This document shows, one piece after another, positions 47,469 to 54,968 of a DNA stretch of 64,000 nucleotides (position 1 is the stretch's first letter; each line of letters begins with the position of its first letter). The DNA comes from Streptomyces sp. NBC_00620. GTDB taxonomy: Bacteria; Actinomycetota; Actinomycetes; Streptomycetales; Streptomycetaceae. The notes beneath the pieces are model-generated. The model had not been told where the DNA came from. It was given only the letters and a program-made list of their open reading frames with translations, and searched no databases. Made by a program: the position numbers and the translations under genes. The stretch lies in the NCBI RefSeq assembly GCF_026341825.1, contig NZ_JAPENY010000001.1:3286001-3350000 (forward strand), in the 5' to 3' direction.

Positions 47469-47487
47469 TGTCCAGAAAAGTTGGACA
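47469..47487. promoter_or_regulatory. Operator 1 of the lysogeny switch
   Basis: TGTCCAGAAAAGTTGGACA is a 19-bp dyad with 6-bp arms TGTCCA/TGGACA. It lies 22 bases upstream of the Cro-like start, inside its promoter region. Confidence 0.8.
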
Positions 47488-47516
47488 GGCCCACCATGGC
47501 ATGAACTTGGACGCAC

Positions 47517-47535
47517 TGTCCAGAATTCTTGGACA
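47517..47535. promoter_or_regulatory. Operator 2 of the lysogeny switch
   Basis: TGTCCAGAATTCTTGGACA is a second copy with the same arms and a fully symmetric centre. It is 48 bp from operator 1. Confidence 0.82.
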
Positions 47536-47583
47536 CTCGGGCGGCATGGATTCGGTCAAGGTCTCCGCGGACACTGGCGTGAC

Positions 47584-47602
47584 TGGCCCGAAATCTTGGA
47601 CA
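47584..47602. promoter_or_regulatory. Degenerate operator 3
   Basis: TGGCCCGAAATCTTGGACA keeps one full half-site (TTGGACA) and a weakened second one, 67 bp from operator 2. A weak third site is usual in phage switches. Confidence 0.6.
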
Positions 47603-47708
47603 CTGTGGCCATGTATCTTGGCTTTGTGGCGGTCTGATCAGGGTGGATGCCTCACTCACCTCATCCGCCACATGGGCACCCCACGGCCTACGCGATCGGG
47701 AGACGAGA

Positions 47709-48158
47709 ATGGTGACGGCCGAAGATGCGGCTGAGGGGACCGAGAGGACCGATCTGTCGGACCTCTTGCGCGACCGCATGGCCGAACTGGACCTGTCCCT
47801 GCGTGCGGCAGCCGACGCCACGATCGACCGCCGGCACCCCGAGAACGGCCCGCTCTACAAGAAGGGCACCCTCGACAACCTGCTCAAGAACCAGGTCGCG
47901 CGGGCGCCCAGCGAGGCGCAATGCCGCGCACTGGCAGCCGCCTTCCGGCTCCCGGACGTTGCCGTACAGCGCGCCGTCGCGGCCCAGTACCAGGGCTTCG
48001 TCGCCGAGCGCTGGAACCGCAGCGAAAAGGCGCGCGTCCTCGTGGCGCGCATCGACGAGATGGACGACGAGGCGCTCGAGGACCTCTCTCAGATGGCCGA
48101 CATCGTCCTCAGGCGACGAGAGCAGTCAGGCTCTGGCCAAGGCTCTGGCCAGGACTAA
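47709..48158 (+). CDS. Immunity-repressor-like XRE protein
   Basis: This 149-residue protein starts at ATG 47709 after GGGAGACGAGA. A helical DNA-binding region is visible (LSDLLRDRMAELDLSLRAAA, KKGTLDNLLKNQVARAPSEA) with the form of an HTH. A helical C-terminus (EKARVLVARIDEMDDEALED) may dimerise. It is the only regulator on the plus strand here and faces the Cro-like gene across three palindromes, so it is the best candidate for the lysogeny repressor. There is no peptidase domain, so induction would not be by LexA-type self-cleavage. Confidence 0.78.
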   Translation: MVTAEDAAEGTERTDLSDLLRDRMAELDLSLRAAADATIDRRHPENGPLYKKGTLDNLLKNQVARAPSEAQCRALAAAFRLPDVAVQRAVAAQYQGFVAERWNRSEKARVLVARIDEMDDEALEDLSQMADIVLRRREQSGSGQGSGQD

Positions 48159-48300
48159 CGCAGCGTGGGCCTCTAGTTAGTACTACTTTCAGTTACTTCC
48201 CGTTCAACTCTGGTCACACGCGGAACCCCGTGGCACAGTCGATGATCCGCCTGGGAAGCGCCATCACTCGATAGGTCACCCATGCCCAGGAGCCAACGGC

Positions 48301-48654
48301 TTGCGTCTGGATGGGGTGCGTGTCCATGCAAAGGGGCTTAGGCCATTGGCACACGACGGGGAGTCTGATCAGCAACCAGCGGTACCGGAGAAGGGCAAGG
48401 CGCAACCGGACGGCGAGCAGTCGGACGGCGGCGCGGCAAGCGCCCAGTTCGATATGCAGTTCGTCCCCAGCCTGCCCGAAGGGCGGGCAGTCTTCCCTGC
48501 GGAACGGGAAGGCAAGTTCGTCTGGCTCGTCGCCGAAGGGGCGATGACCAGGCAGTGCTTCCAGGAGATGAAGGGCTATCTCGACCACATCGTCGGGAGC
48601 GGCATGTGGCAGCAGAAGTGGGACGGCGATCCACCGGCCGACGGAACGACGTAG
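48301..48654 (+). CDS. Small protein between repressor and integrase
   Basis: The open frame gives up to 117 residues from TTG 48301. GTG 48316 and TTG 48346 are other possible starts, and none has a clear ribosome site. The C-terminal 65 residues look real (QFVPSLPEGRAVFPAEREGK, FVWLVAEGAMTRQCFQEMKG, YLDHIVGSGMWQQKW). It is on the repressor strand and ends 33 bases before a 20-bp terminator. It may be expressed in the lysogen. No family is recognised. Confidence 0.5.
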   Translation: MRLDGVRVHAKGLRPLAHDGESDQQPAVPEKGKAQPDGEQSDGGAASAQFDMQFVPSLPEGRAVFPAEREGKFVWLVAEGAMTRQCFQEMKGYLDHIVGSGMWQQKWDGDPPADGTT

Positions 48655-48687
48655 TTGCCAAGCTGGGCAGATACGTTCCGGCAAGAT

Positions 48688-48730
48688 CAGCGCTGGGGGC
48701 GGCGAGAATCTCTCGCCGCCCCCAGCGCTG
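48688..48730. terminator. Very strong bidirectional terminator between repressor unit and integrase
   Basis: A 20-bp perfect stem (positions 48688-48707 and 48711-48730) closes a 3-base loop ATC. It ends the plus-strand repressor unit and the minus-strand integrase, whose stop is at 48739. Confidence 0.88.
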
Positions 48731-48738
48731 TACCGCCG

Positions 48739-50028
48739 CTAACTCACCTGCCGCAGCTTCCGCGGTGCCGGCAGACTCATCGCCGCCTCGACCGCGGACG
48801 CGATCTCGACGTCGAGGAAGCGCACCAAGTGCCCGTACCTGTCGACCGTCGTGGTGATGGACTCGTGCCCCAACCGGGCCTGGATGGCAGGCAGTGGGAT
48901 GTTCGCACCGATCAGCCACGCCACGTGTGTGTGCCGGAGGTCGTGCATCCGAGGCCGCTTCGTCAGCCCCTTCTTGATCGCTTCATCGAGGGCCCGCTTC
49001 CACTTCCGGTTGTAGAAGTTGCTGTGCCGCCACGCCGCGCCGTCCCGCCCGCGGAAAATCCAGTCCTCGGGCCGGCGCCCCAGCATGTGATGACGGAGCA
49101 ACTCCATCTGCCCCTCGGACAGAGCGATCAACCGGCGAGCCTTCTTCGTCTTCGGAGGGCCGACCGCGAATGTGTTGTCCTCCTGGCGCCGCCACGCACG
49201 CTGAATGCTGATCGTCTTCCGCCGGGTGCTGACGTCCCGGACCTGCAGCGCGGTGATCTCACCCCAGCGCAGACCGGTGCCGACGAGGAAGTCGCACAAG
49301 TCGGCCGCCTTCGGGTCGAACGCGCGCAGCTCGGTGCTGATGCGGGCGTACTCATCGTGCTCGAGGAAGACCATCTCCTCCTCGGTCTGGTCGTCTGTAC
49401 GCGGCAGCTTGGTCTTGGCGCAGGGGTTGGTCATGCGCAGTGGCTGAGGTGCGTCCACGGCCGCCTGAAAGATGCAGAACAACAGGCCGTGCCGGTTGGC
49501 GATGCTCTTCGGGCTGGCCTTCCGGACGAGCCACCTGTCCGGGTGGCCCGGGTCCCGGACGCCCTCCTCCTGGACGCGGACCCAGTCCTGTATGTCGTCC
49601 TCCGTGGTGGTGCACACAGTGGCCGGGTTGGACGTGCCGTCCCGGAGGGTGTGGACGAGGCCGCCGTGCCGGCGCTCGACGCCGTCAGGGCCGGTGTGCA
49701 AGAGGCCGGCGAAGTGGTTGTCGATGTCCCGGCGGTAGTCCCTTTTTGTGCGAGCTTCGACGCCCGTGAGGCGGTCGACGTAGCGGTGCGCCCACGCGAG
49801 GAACGGGGCGTCGTCGGGGTGCACTTCGGGCTCGACGAATCCCTTGCCGCGGATCCAGCCGAACGGCCACTTGTTGTCGTGCGCCTCGACGAGGCCCTTG
49901 AACTGCTCGGCCTGTTCGGCGCCCTGGTCGCCGCCGAAGTTCTCGGTCTGCCACGCGCCGTCCTGGCGCCACTTCACCTGATACGTGGTCTCGCCCGATT
50001 TCTTGGGGCGTTCAACGATGCTCGCCAT
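48739..50028 (-). CDS. int: Tyrosine integrase
   Basis: This 429-residue protein has an N-terminal arm-binding domain (KSGETTYQVKWRQDGAWQTE), a core-binding domain and a catalytic domain. The catalytic set is complete: Arg254 (GTGLRWGE), His362 and Arg365 (MHDLRHTHVAWL), His388 (RLGHESI) and Tyr398 (VDRYGH). ATG 50028 is used; 25 upstream codons in frame are discarded. It reads away from the adjacent tRNA-His, 122 bp from the gene's 3' end, so that tRNA is the likely attachment site. It should catalyse attP/attB recombination and, with the Xis-like protein, excision. Confidence 0.95.
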   Translation of the reverse strand: MASIVERPKKSGETTYQVKWRQDGAWQTENFGGDQGAEQAEQFKGLVEAHDNKWPFGWIRGKGFVEPEVHPDDAPFLAWAHRYVDRLTGVEARTKRDYRRDIDNHFAGLLHTGPDGVERRHGGLVHTLRDGTSNPATVCTTTEDDIQDWVRVQEEGVRDPGHPDRWLVRKASPKSIANRHGLLFCIFQAAVDAPQPLRMTNPCAKTKLPRTDDQTEEEMVFLEHDEYARISTELRAFDPKAADLCDFLVGTGLRWGEITALQVRDVSTRRKTISIQRAWRRQEDNTFAVGPPKTKKARRLIALSEGQMELLRHHMLGRRPEDWIFRGRDGAAWRHSNFYNRKWKRALDEAIKKGLTKRPRMHDLRHTHVAWLIGANIPLPAIQARLGHESITTTVDRYGHLVRFLDVEIASAVEAAMSLPAPRKLRQVS

Positions 50029-50107
50029 GGAGGGAAGATACGTCCCTAATCGGGCGCGGGGGAGGGGGGTGTGTTCCCGTGATGTTCCCAAAGCGCCGAC
50101 CATGACG

Positions 50108-50139
50108 AAGGCCTGACCTGCTTCCGCAGGTCAGGCCTT
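50108..50139. terminator. Terminator between tRNA-His and integrase
   Basis: A 14-bp perfect stem, AAGGCCTGACCTGC with GCAGGTCAGGCCTT, has loop TTCC. It lies 10 bp from the tRNA 3' end and would end tRNA transcription and shield the integrase. Confidence 0.85.
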
Positions 50140-50149
50140 GATCATTCAG

Positions 50150-50223
50150 GGTGAGTGACGGGACTTGAACCCGCGGCATCCTGGACCACAACCAGGTGCT
50201 CTACCAGCTGAGCTACACCCACC
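50150..50223 (-). tRNA. tRNA-His (anticodon GTG)
   Basis: The minus strand folds as a complete cloverleaf. The acceptor stem is GTGGGTG/CACTCAC with the extra 5' G opposite C73 that is unique to tRNA-His. D-arm AGCTCAGCTGGTAGAGC, anticodon loop TTGTGGT and T-arm GCGGGTTCAAGTCCCG are standard. CCA is not encoded (CCT follows). Its 3' end faces the integrase and is the probable attachment site of the prophage. Confidence 0.96.
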
Positions 50224-50339
50224 ATGTCCGGTCTTGAGTTTCTCCGACCGGCCGAGAAAAAGTGTACAGGGTCCGAAGGGGTGCTCGCGCACCGCTTTTT
50301 CGGGGGCCCAGCAGGGCCCCGTCAAAGGCGTGTCCGGTG

Positions 50340-50942
50340 CTATTCGGTGGGCAGGACGTGCTTCGCGGCGATGGTGCGGGCGGTCTCCGAGTCGGGTCCC
50401 GGCTGCGGGACGAAGATCGCCTCGCGGTAGTAGCGGAGCTCGGCGATGGACTCGCGGATGTCGGCCAGGGCGCGGTGGTTGCCGTTCTTGTCCGGGCTGT
50501 TGAAGTACGCCCGGGGGTACCAGCGGCGGGCCAGCTCCTTGATGGAGGAGACGTCCACGATGCGGTAGTGGAGGTACTCCTCCAGGGTCGACATGTCACG
50601 GAGGAGGAAACCCCGGTCCGTGCCCACCGAGTTTCCGCACAGCGGGGCCTTGCCCGGCTCCTTGACGTGCTCGCGTACGTAGGCGAGGACCTGCGCCTCG
50701 GCGTCCGCCAGGGTCGTACCCTCGGCCAGCTCGGAGAGGAGGCCGGATTTCGTGTGCATCGTGCGCACCACGTCCGGCATCGTCTCCAGCGCCGCGTCCG
50801 GCGGGCGGATCACGATGTCCACCCCGTCACCGAGTACGTTCAGCTCAGAGTCGGTGACCAGCGCGGCCACCTCGATGAGCGCGTCATCCGACAGCGAGAG
50901 ACCGGTCATCTCGCAGTCGATCCACACCATGCGATCGTTCAT
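50340..50942 (-). CDS. orn: Oligoribonuclease
   Basis: This 200-residue 3'-5' exonuclease degrades two- to five-base RNAs and nanoRNA such as pGpG. DEDDh motifs are all visible: [27 protein letters not shown], and [14 protein letters not shown] with the final His and Asp. The start at [11 protein letters not shown] (50942) is used; seven extra codons upstream are unlikely. In Streptomyces orn lies directly downstream of adpA, as here, and affects growth and development. Confidence 0.95.
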   Translation of the reverse strand: MNDRMVWIDCEMTGLSLSDDALIEVAALVTDSELNVLGDGVDIVIRPPDAALETMPDVVRTMHTKSGLLSELAEGTTLADAEAQVLAYVREHVKEPGKAPLCGNSVGTDRGFLLRDMSTLEEYLHYRIVDVSSIKELARRWYPRAYFNSPDKNGNHRALADIRESIAELRYYREAIFVPQPGPDSETARTIAAKHVLPTE

Positions 50943-51065
50943 GTGCCTCACCCTACGGCCCACTACGCCCAGGTGAACCGCCCGTGCGTGCCACCGGGCG
51001 GGGACCCGAGGGCCCCCGCCCGGTGAGAACGGCGGGATTGGTGCGAATGACGCGACCTGCGGGGA

Positions 51066-52307
51066 CTACGGGGCGCTGCGTTGCCCCGGCAGGCTCGGCC
51101 GTCCCGCCGCGTACAGCTCAGCGCCCGCCCTGCCCGGGTCCGTCGACATTGACGTGGACTGCCCGACGATGCCCGCGGCCGCCGTACGCCGGGTCTGCGG
51201 CGGAACCGGGTTCTCCTGGTGGATGGCCGGTGGCGGTCCCGCCGGACCCGCGGCGCCGTCCGAGTCCGAGGACGGCCGGTCGGCGGACTGCGGACGACGG
51301 GCCCGGTACGCGGCCCGGTACGCGGCCGGCGACGAGCCGAGCTGGCGCCGGAAATGACCCCGGAGCGCGACCGGCGAACGGAAGCCGCAGCGGCCCGCGA
51401 CCTCGTCGACCGAGTAGTCCGACGTCTCCAGAAGACGCTGCGCCTGGAGCACCCGCTGCGTGATCAGCCACTGCAGGGGAGCGCTCCCGGTGAGCGACCG
51501 GAAACGGCGGTCGAAGGTCCGCCGGCTCATGTACGCGCGAGCCGCCAGCGTCTCCACGTCGAACTGCTCGTGGAGATGCTCCAGCGCCCAGGCGACGACC
51601 TCCGCGAGGGGGTCGGCGCCGATCTCCTCAGGTAAAGACCTGTCGAGATAGCGCTCCTGACCGCCGCTGCGGCGCGGCGGGACCACCAGACGACGGGCCA
51701 GCGCGCCGGCCGCCTCGTTGCCGTGGTCCGTCCGCACGATGTGGAGGCACAGATCGATTCCGGCCGCCGTACCCGCCGATGTCAGTACGTCTCCGTCGTC
51801 CACGAAGAGTTCTCGTGGGTCGACATGGACGGACGGGTAGCGCTTCGCCAGCGTCGGCGCGTACATCCAGTGGGTGGTCGCTGGACGGCCGTCCAGCAGA
51901 CCCGCCGCGGCCAGCACGAAGGCGCCGGTGCACAGCCCGACTATGCGGGCGCCTTCCTCGTGCGCCCGGCGCAGTGCGTCGAGCGCCTCCTCCGGCGGCG
52001 GCGAGGTGATCGACCGCCAGGCGGGCACGACCACCGTGCCTGCCCGCGAGATCGCTTCCAGGCCATGTGGCGCGGTGAGTTCCAGGCCCCCTGTGGTCCG
52101 CAGCGGGCCTTCCTCGCCCGCGCTCACCAAGAGGCGATATCGCGGTACGCCGGCGTCCTGGCGGTCAATCCCGAACACCGACAGCGGTATGGAACTCTCG
52201 AAGATGGGGCCGCCGCTGAACAGCAGCACCGCGACGATCTCCTTGCGGCGTCGCCCGGAAAGTTTCCGGGCCGCGGCTTCCGGCGCGGCAGTGGAGTCGT
52301 GGCTCAT
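51066..52307 (-). CDS. adpA: Pleiotropic developmental regulator AdpA (BldH), bldA-dependent
   Basis: This 413-residue AraC-family activator has a DJ-1/PfpI-like N-terminal domain (about 25-210, VAVLLFSGGPIFESSIPLSV, GLCTGAFVLAAAGLLDGRPA). Its C-terminal AraC double HTH is at about 235-330 (LAARAYMSRRTFDRRFRSLT, VDEVAGRCGFRSPVALRGHF). It drives morphogenesis and secondary metabolism in Streptomyces. Codon 225 (51635-51633, in LDRSLPEE) is TTA, read only by the bldA tRNA, as in other adpA genes. The protein is essentially identical in type to known AdpA, so the gene looks intact beside the prophage. Confidence 0.97.
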   Translation of the reverse strand: MSHDSTAAPEAAARKLSGRRRKEIVAVLLFSGGPIFESSIPLSVFGIDRQDAGVPRYRLLVSAGEEGPLRTTGGLELTAPHGLEAISRAGTVVVPAWRSITSPPPEEALDALRRAHEEGARIVGLCTGAFVLAAAGLLDGRPATTHWMYAPTLAKRYPSVHVDPRELFVDDGDVLTSAGTAAGIDLCLHIVRTDHGNEAAGALARRLVVPPRRSGGQERYLDRSLPEEIGADPLAEVVAWALEHLHEQFDVETLAARAYMSRRTFDRRFRSLTGSAPLQWLITQRVLQAQRLLETSDYSVDEVAGRCGFRSPVALRGHFRRQLGSSPAAYRAAYRARRPQSADRPSSDSDGAAGPAGPPPAIHQENPVPPQTRRTAAAGIVGQSTSMSTDPGRAGAELYAAGRPSLPGQRSAP

Positions 52308-52684
52308 ACTGCTAAGCCCCCCTCGGTGGTCGCGGCTCCTCGGTTGTGTCGCTCCTGCACGTTTCCCCTCGGTCCTGCACGAGTCCCCCGCCGTAAGACG
52401 TCAAGATCGAATCTACTGTGTCCCATGGCGCCAAGGTGACCAGTTCGGCACTCGGTGGAATGTCGACATGGCAACTTGGCGTGAAGCATTCGATCACGAA
52501 GCGTTGCACTCACGGGCCTTACAGGGAAGTGCGCCTCGTGGCAGTGGCCAATCCACGTAGGGTGCGCGCGCCCTCTGCGGCCCTTTCAGCGCAGGTCGAA
52601 CGGGGGTTGGGGGGTCGTTCGACCAAGGAATGCGCCATACGCAGAAGTTGGCTGAAAAGAAGCGGGCGCGTGCGCGTAAACCGG
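52308..52684. promoter_or_regulatory. adpA upstream region
   Basis: This 377-bp gap has no convincing gene. AdpA represses or activates its own promoter in Streptomyces, and this long leader is where such sites would be. It contains several AT-richer tracts (for example around 52400-52500), but I cannot identify individual AdpA sites or -35/-10 boxes. Confidence 0.5.
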
Positions 52685-53140
52685 TCAGTCGACCGGCTTG
52701 TTTCCTCCGCCGTGCCGACCGCCTCTGCGCGCCCCCACGCCATTCCTGCCGTGCGGGCCGCTCGCGCATTCCGCTTCGCGTGAGGCCGGTACCCCGTACG
52801 CGCCCCCGTACGGGCCCGGCACCCCGCGCGACGCCGGCACCCCGTGCGCTCCGCTCGCGCCGTGCCGTCCGCGGGCCGGAGCGCACTCCTCGGCGAGCAA
52901 CTGCGCCGCACCCCGCTCGGACTGCCTCAGCAGCACCCGGCAGGCCGCGGTCACGGCCGCCAGGCCAAGGGCCGTACCGGCCGCGCCGGCGAGTGAGGTG
53001 CCGTACCAGACGAGGACCACGGGGACCAGCACGCAGCTGAAGGCCGCCCAGCGCACCACATCGCTCGCCGTGTCCGGGACGGGGGGTGCCGCGGTGTGCG
53101 CCCGGGGGGCGGGGCGGGACACGGTCTCGGGTCCGGGCAC
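52685..53140 (-). CDS. Conserved small membrane protein upstream of adpA
   Basis: This 151-residue protein has two adjacent helices at about 28-72 (VRWAAFSCVLVPVVLVWYGT, AAGTALGLAAVTAACRVLLR). A basic Gly/Arg/His-rich tail follows, which looks repetitive and poorly conserved (VPASRGVPGPYGGAYGVPAS). The N-terminal 90 residues look like a real conserved Streptomyces protein found at this locus. The function is unknown. It is transcribed in the same direction as adpA. Confidence 0.7.
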   Translation of the reverse strand: MPGPETVSRPAPRAHTAAPPVPDTASDVVRWAAFSCVLVPVVLVWYGTSLAGAAGTALGLAAVTAACRVLLRQSERGAAQLLAEECAPARGRHGASGAHGVPASRGVPGPYGGAYGVPASREAECASGPHGRNGVGARRGGRHGGGNKPVD

Positions 53141-53464
53141 GGTGTGCTCCCTCGTACGTACCTAGTACTCCATTGCTCCCCCTGGCGGCGGCTGAACAGT
53201 TCAACGCGTGCTCGACCGGCAGGTCACTCAGCGGCATGCCTGGGTGAACCCTGTGCAAACCGCCTGTACGGGGCAGCAACCATTGCGTTACGGGCGCCTC
53301 CTCATGCATGCTCCGATGAACGCCGCGTAGCGCACGCGGGATCTGGGCAGAGGAGGAGTGGCGCCGTACCCTTGGGGGTATGGGGTTGGGAAGATGATTC
53401 CCGGACACAGCTCTGCCGCACGTTGACGTCGTCCCACCACGAGGATCCAAACGCCGAGATACCC
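53141..53464. promoter_or_regulatory. Divergent promoter region between the small membrane protein and the stress protein
   Basis: This 324-bp gap separates divergent genes and contains no convincing gene. It must hold promoters for both sides. I see no clear palindrome or known box. Confidence 0.45.
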
Positions 53465-53992
53465 ATGGCCGGTCACGAATACTTCGATCCCGCGGACCGC
53501 CAGCGCCCGCTCGCCGATCCCACGGCGGCCGAGCCCCTGGCGGCGGAGGAACTCCGCCAGTCCTGCGATCCCGCCTTCAAGCACGGCGTCGTCGTCGGTT
53601 TCGACGGCTCGACGTCCAGCGAGCGTGCCCTCGCCTACGCGATCGGCATGGCCCATCGCTCCGGCTCCGGCCTGATCATCGTCCACGTCGCCAACCGGCT
53701 GCCCACCACCGTGTGGGCGGGCTGCGAGCCCCCGGTCTTCGTCGACGTTCCGGACCATCGCACCGAGGTGCTCGGACTCGAGCTCGCCTGCGCCGAGTAT
53801 CTGGCCGAGGTCCCGTGGATCCTCGTCGAGCGCGGCGGCGACATCTGCCACGAACTCGAAGAGGTGGGGCGGGAGTACGAGGCGGACGCGATCGTCGTCG
53901 GCTCCACGCACGGCATCGTCGGGCGCATCTTCGGCTCGGTCGCGGGCCGGCTCGCCAAGCGCGCGCAGCGTCCTGTTGTCGTCATTCCCTGA
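53465..53992 (+). CDS. Universal stress protein (UspA family)
   Basis: This is a 175-residue protein. The Usp fold starts after a 40-residue leader: GVVVGFDGSTSSERALAYAI, GLIIVHVANRLPTTVWAGCE, then the ATP-binding end GSTHGIVGRIFGSVAGRLAK with RPVVVIP. The G-2x-G-9x-G(S/T) signature is present in a near form, so ATP binding is likely. It starts at ATG 53465. It is a single-domain cytoplasmic protein, typical of Streptomyces stress or nutrient responses. Confidence 0.88.
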   Translation: MAGHEYFDPADRQRPLADPTAAEPLAAEELRQSCDPAFKHGVVVGFDGSTSSERALAYAIGMAHRSGSGLIIVHVANRLPTTVWAGCEPPVFVDVPDHRTEVLGLELACAEYLAEVPWILVERGGDICHELEEVGREYEADAIVVGSTHGIVGRIFGSVAGRLAKRAQRPVVVIP

Positions 53993-54200
53993 GTGATTCC
54001 CCGAGCGCCGGGCGAACCCTGTCGTTGCCGTTCCGCAACTCCTTGTTGTCCCAGGTGAGATGAGCCTTCGGCGCGGTCAACTCCCTTTTGACGCCGGGTA
54101 GAAAGCCGCTCAAATCTACTCGTGCGTAGATGTGTTTGTGCGCTTGTGAAGGGCATATATCGGTCACCGCACAACCGCACATGCACGAAGGGAGCCCGCC

Positions 54201-54770
54201 GTGGACAATGACGTCTCCGCGGGAAGCACCACCTCGATCCTCGGCCAACTCGCGCTAGGACTCACCCTGCTGGCCTTCGGCCTCGGTCACACCGAGGTCA
54301 TCGACAGCGTGACGGCAGCCGACTCCGTCTCCCTCGCCACGTACGTCGGTGGCATCGCGCTCTTCGTCGCCGGGCTGTTCGCCTTCCGCGACCGTGACGC
54401 CTTCACCGGTACGGCGTTCTCCGCGCTCGGGGCGCTCTGGTTCACCTGGGGTGTCTCGGCCGATGCGACCCTCTCCGCGAACGCGGCGGGGCTCTTCCTG
54501 CTGCTGTTCGCCCTTGTCGCGCTCAGCCTGACGCTCGGGGCGTCCGGCGCCTCGCAACTCACCCGCGGGGCATACGGGTTGCTCTTCGTGGCGATGCTGC
54601 TCCTCGCCATCGGGCAGTTCGGTGACTCCGAGGGGCTTGCCAAGGTCGGGGGCTGGTTCGCCGCGGCCGCGGGTGCGCTTGCCTGGTACTCGGCGACTGC
54701 TGCGCTGGCCCACTGGCCTACCGCTCTTCCCAGGCGCGCCGCCGGCCGGGGGGTGACGGCCACCGGCTGA
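54201..54770 (+). CDS. GPR1/FUN34/YaaH-family membrane protein
   Basis: This 189-residue protein starts at GTG 54201 with GGGAGCC upstream. It has about six membrane helices (ILGQLALGLTLLAFGLGHTE, YVGGIALFVAGLFAFRDRDA, AGLFLLLFALVALSLTLGAS, GLLFVAMLLLAIGQFGDSEG). The family covers acetate and succinate transport proteins such as SatP; here the ligand is unknown. A strong terminator follows at 54813. Confidence 0.8.
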   Translation: MDNDVSAGSTTSILGQLALGLTLLAFGLGHTEVIDSVTAADSVSLATYVGGIALFVAGLFAFRDRDAFTGTAFSALGALWFTWGVSADATLSANAAGLFLLLFALVALSLTLGASGASQLTRGAYGLLFVAMLLLAIGQFGDSEGLAKVGGWFAAAAGALAWYSATAALAHWPTALPRRAAGRGVTATG

Positions 54771-54812
54771 AGCTGGCGCGGGCCGGGGAACTGGGCGGCC
54801 CCGGCTCCTGAA

Positions 54813-54859
54813 AAGAACGGGTCCCTGCGTGCTGGTGGCACGCGCAGGGACCCGTTCTT
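54813..54859 (+). terminator. Terminator after the YaaH-family gene
   Basis: A 17-bp perfect stem, AAGAACGGGTCCCTGCG with CGCAGGGACCCGTTCTT, has a 13-base loop. It is followed by TTCTTCGTGT on the plus strand and lies between this gene and glmS. Confidence 0.85.
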
Positions 54860-54874
54860 CGTGTGTTCTTCGGC

Positions 54875-54949
54875 TGCGGGTCGTGGGGGTTGCTCGCGCC
54901 CCGCGGCGGAGCCGCATGTTGTCACAGCCCCGCGCCCCTGACGGGGCGC
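54875..54949. repeat. Dispersed Streptomyces intergenic repeat, copy 1
   Basis: The segment has GCTGCGGGTCGTGGGGGTTG and later the palindromic block CCCCGCGCCCCTGACGGGGCGC. It resembles a short repeat seen very often between Streptomyces genes. A related copy in the opposite sense is at 58799. Confidence 0.6.
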
Positions 54950-54968
54950 TCCCGTGCACCGGGGTTTT

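Larger units (their letters stand above)
1..50149. mobile_element. Siphovirus prophage, right-hand 50 kb (left end outside window)
   Basis: A continuous run of phage genes extends from base 1 to the 3' edge of tRNA-His. It includes tyrosine integrase, repressor switch, early genes, terminase, portal, HK97 protease and capsid, tail genes, endolysin and holin-like proteins. Nearly all are on the minus strand. The integrase sits directly beside the tRNA 3' end, the usual arrangement for tRNA-targeting actinophages and integrative elements. No head, tail or lysis gene in view looks broken, so the element may be functional. A transfer-type module (25101-31358) makes it a possible phage/AICE hybrid. 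The far att site is not in view, so the left boundary is unknown. Confidence 0.93.

Noticed and set aside
47643..47708. 22-codon upstream extension of the repressor-like gene
   Set aside because: ATG 47709 has a good GGGAGACGAGA site, while the extension has none.
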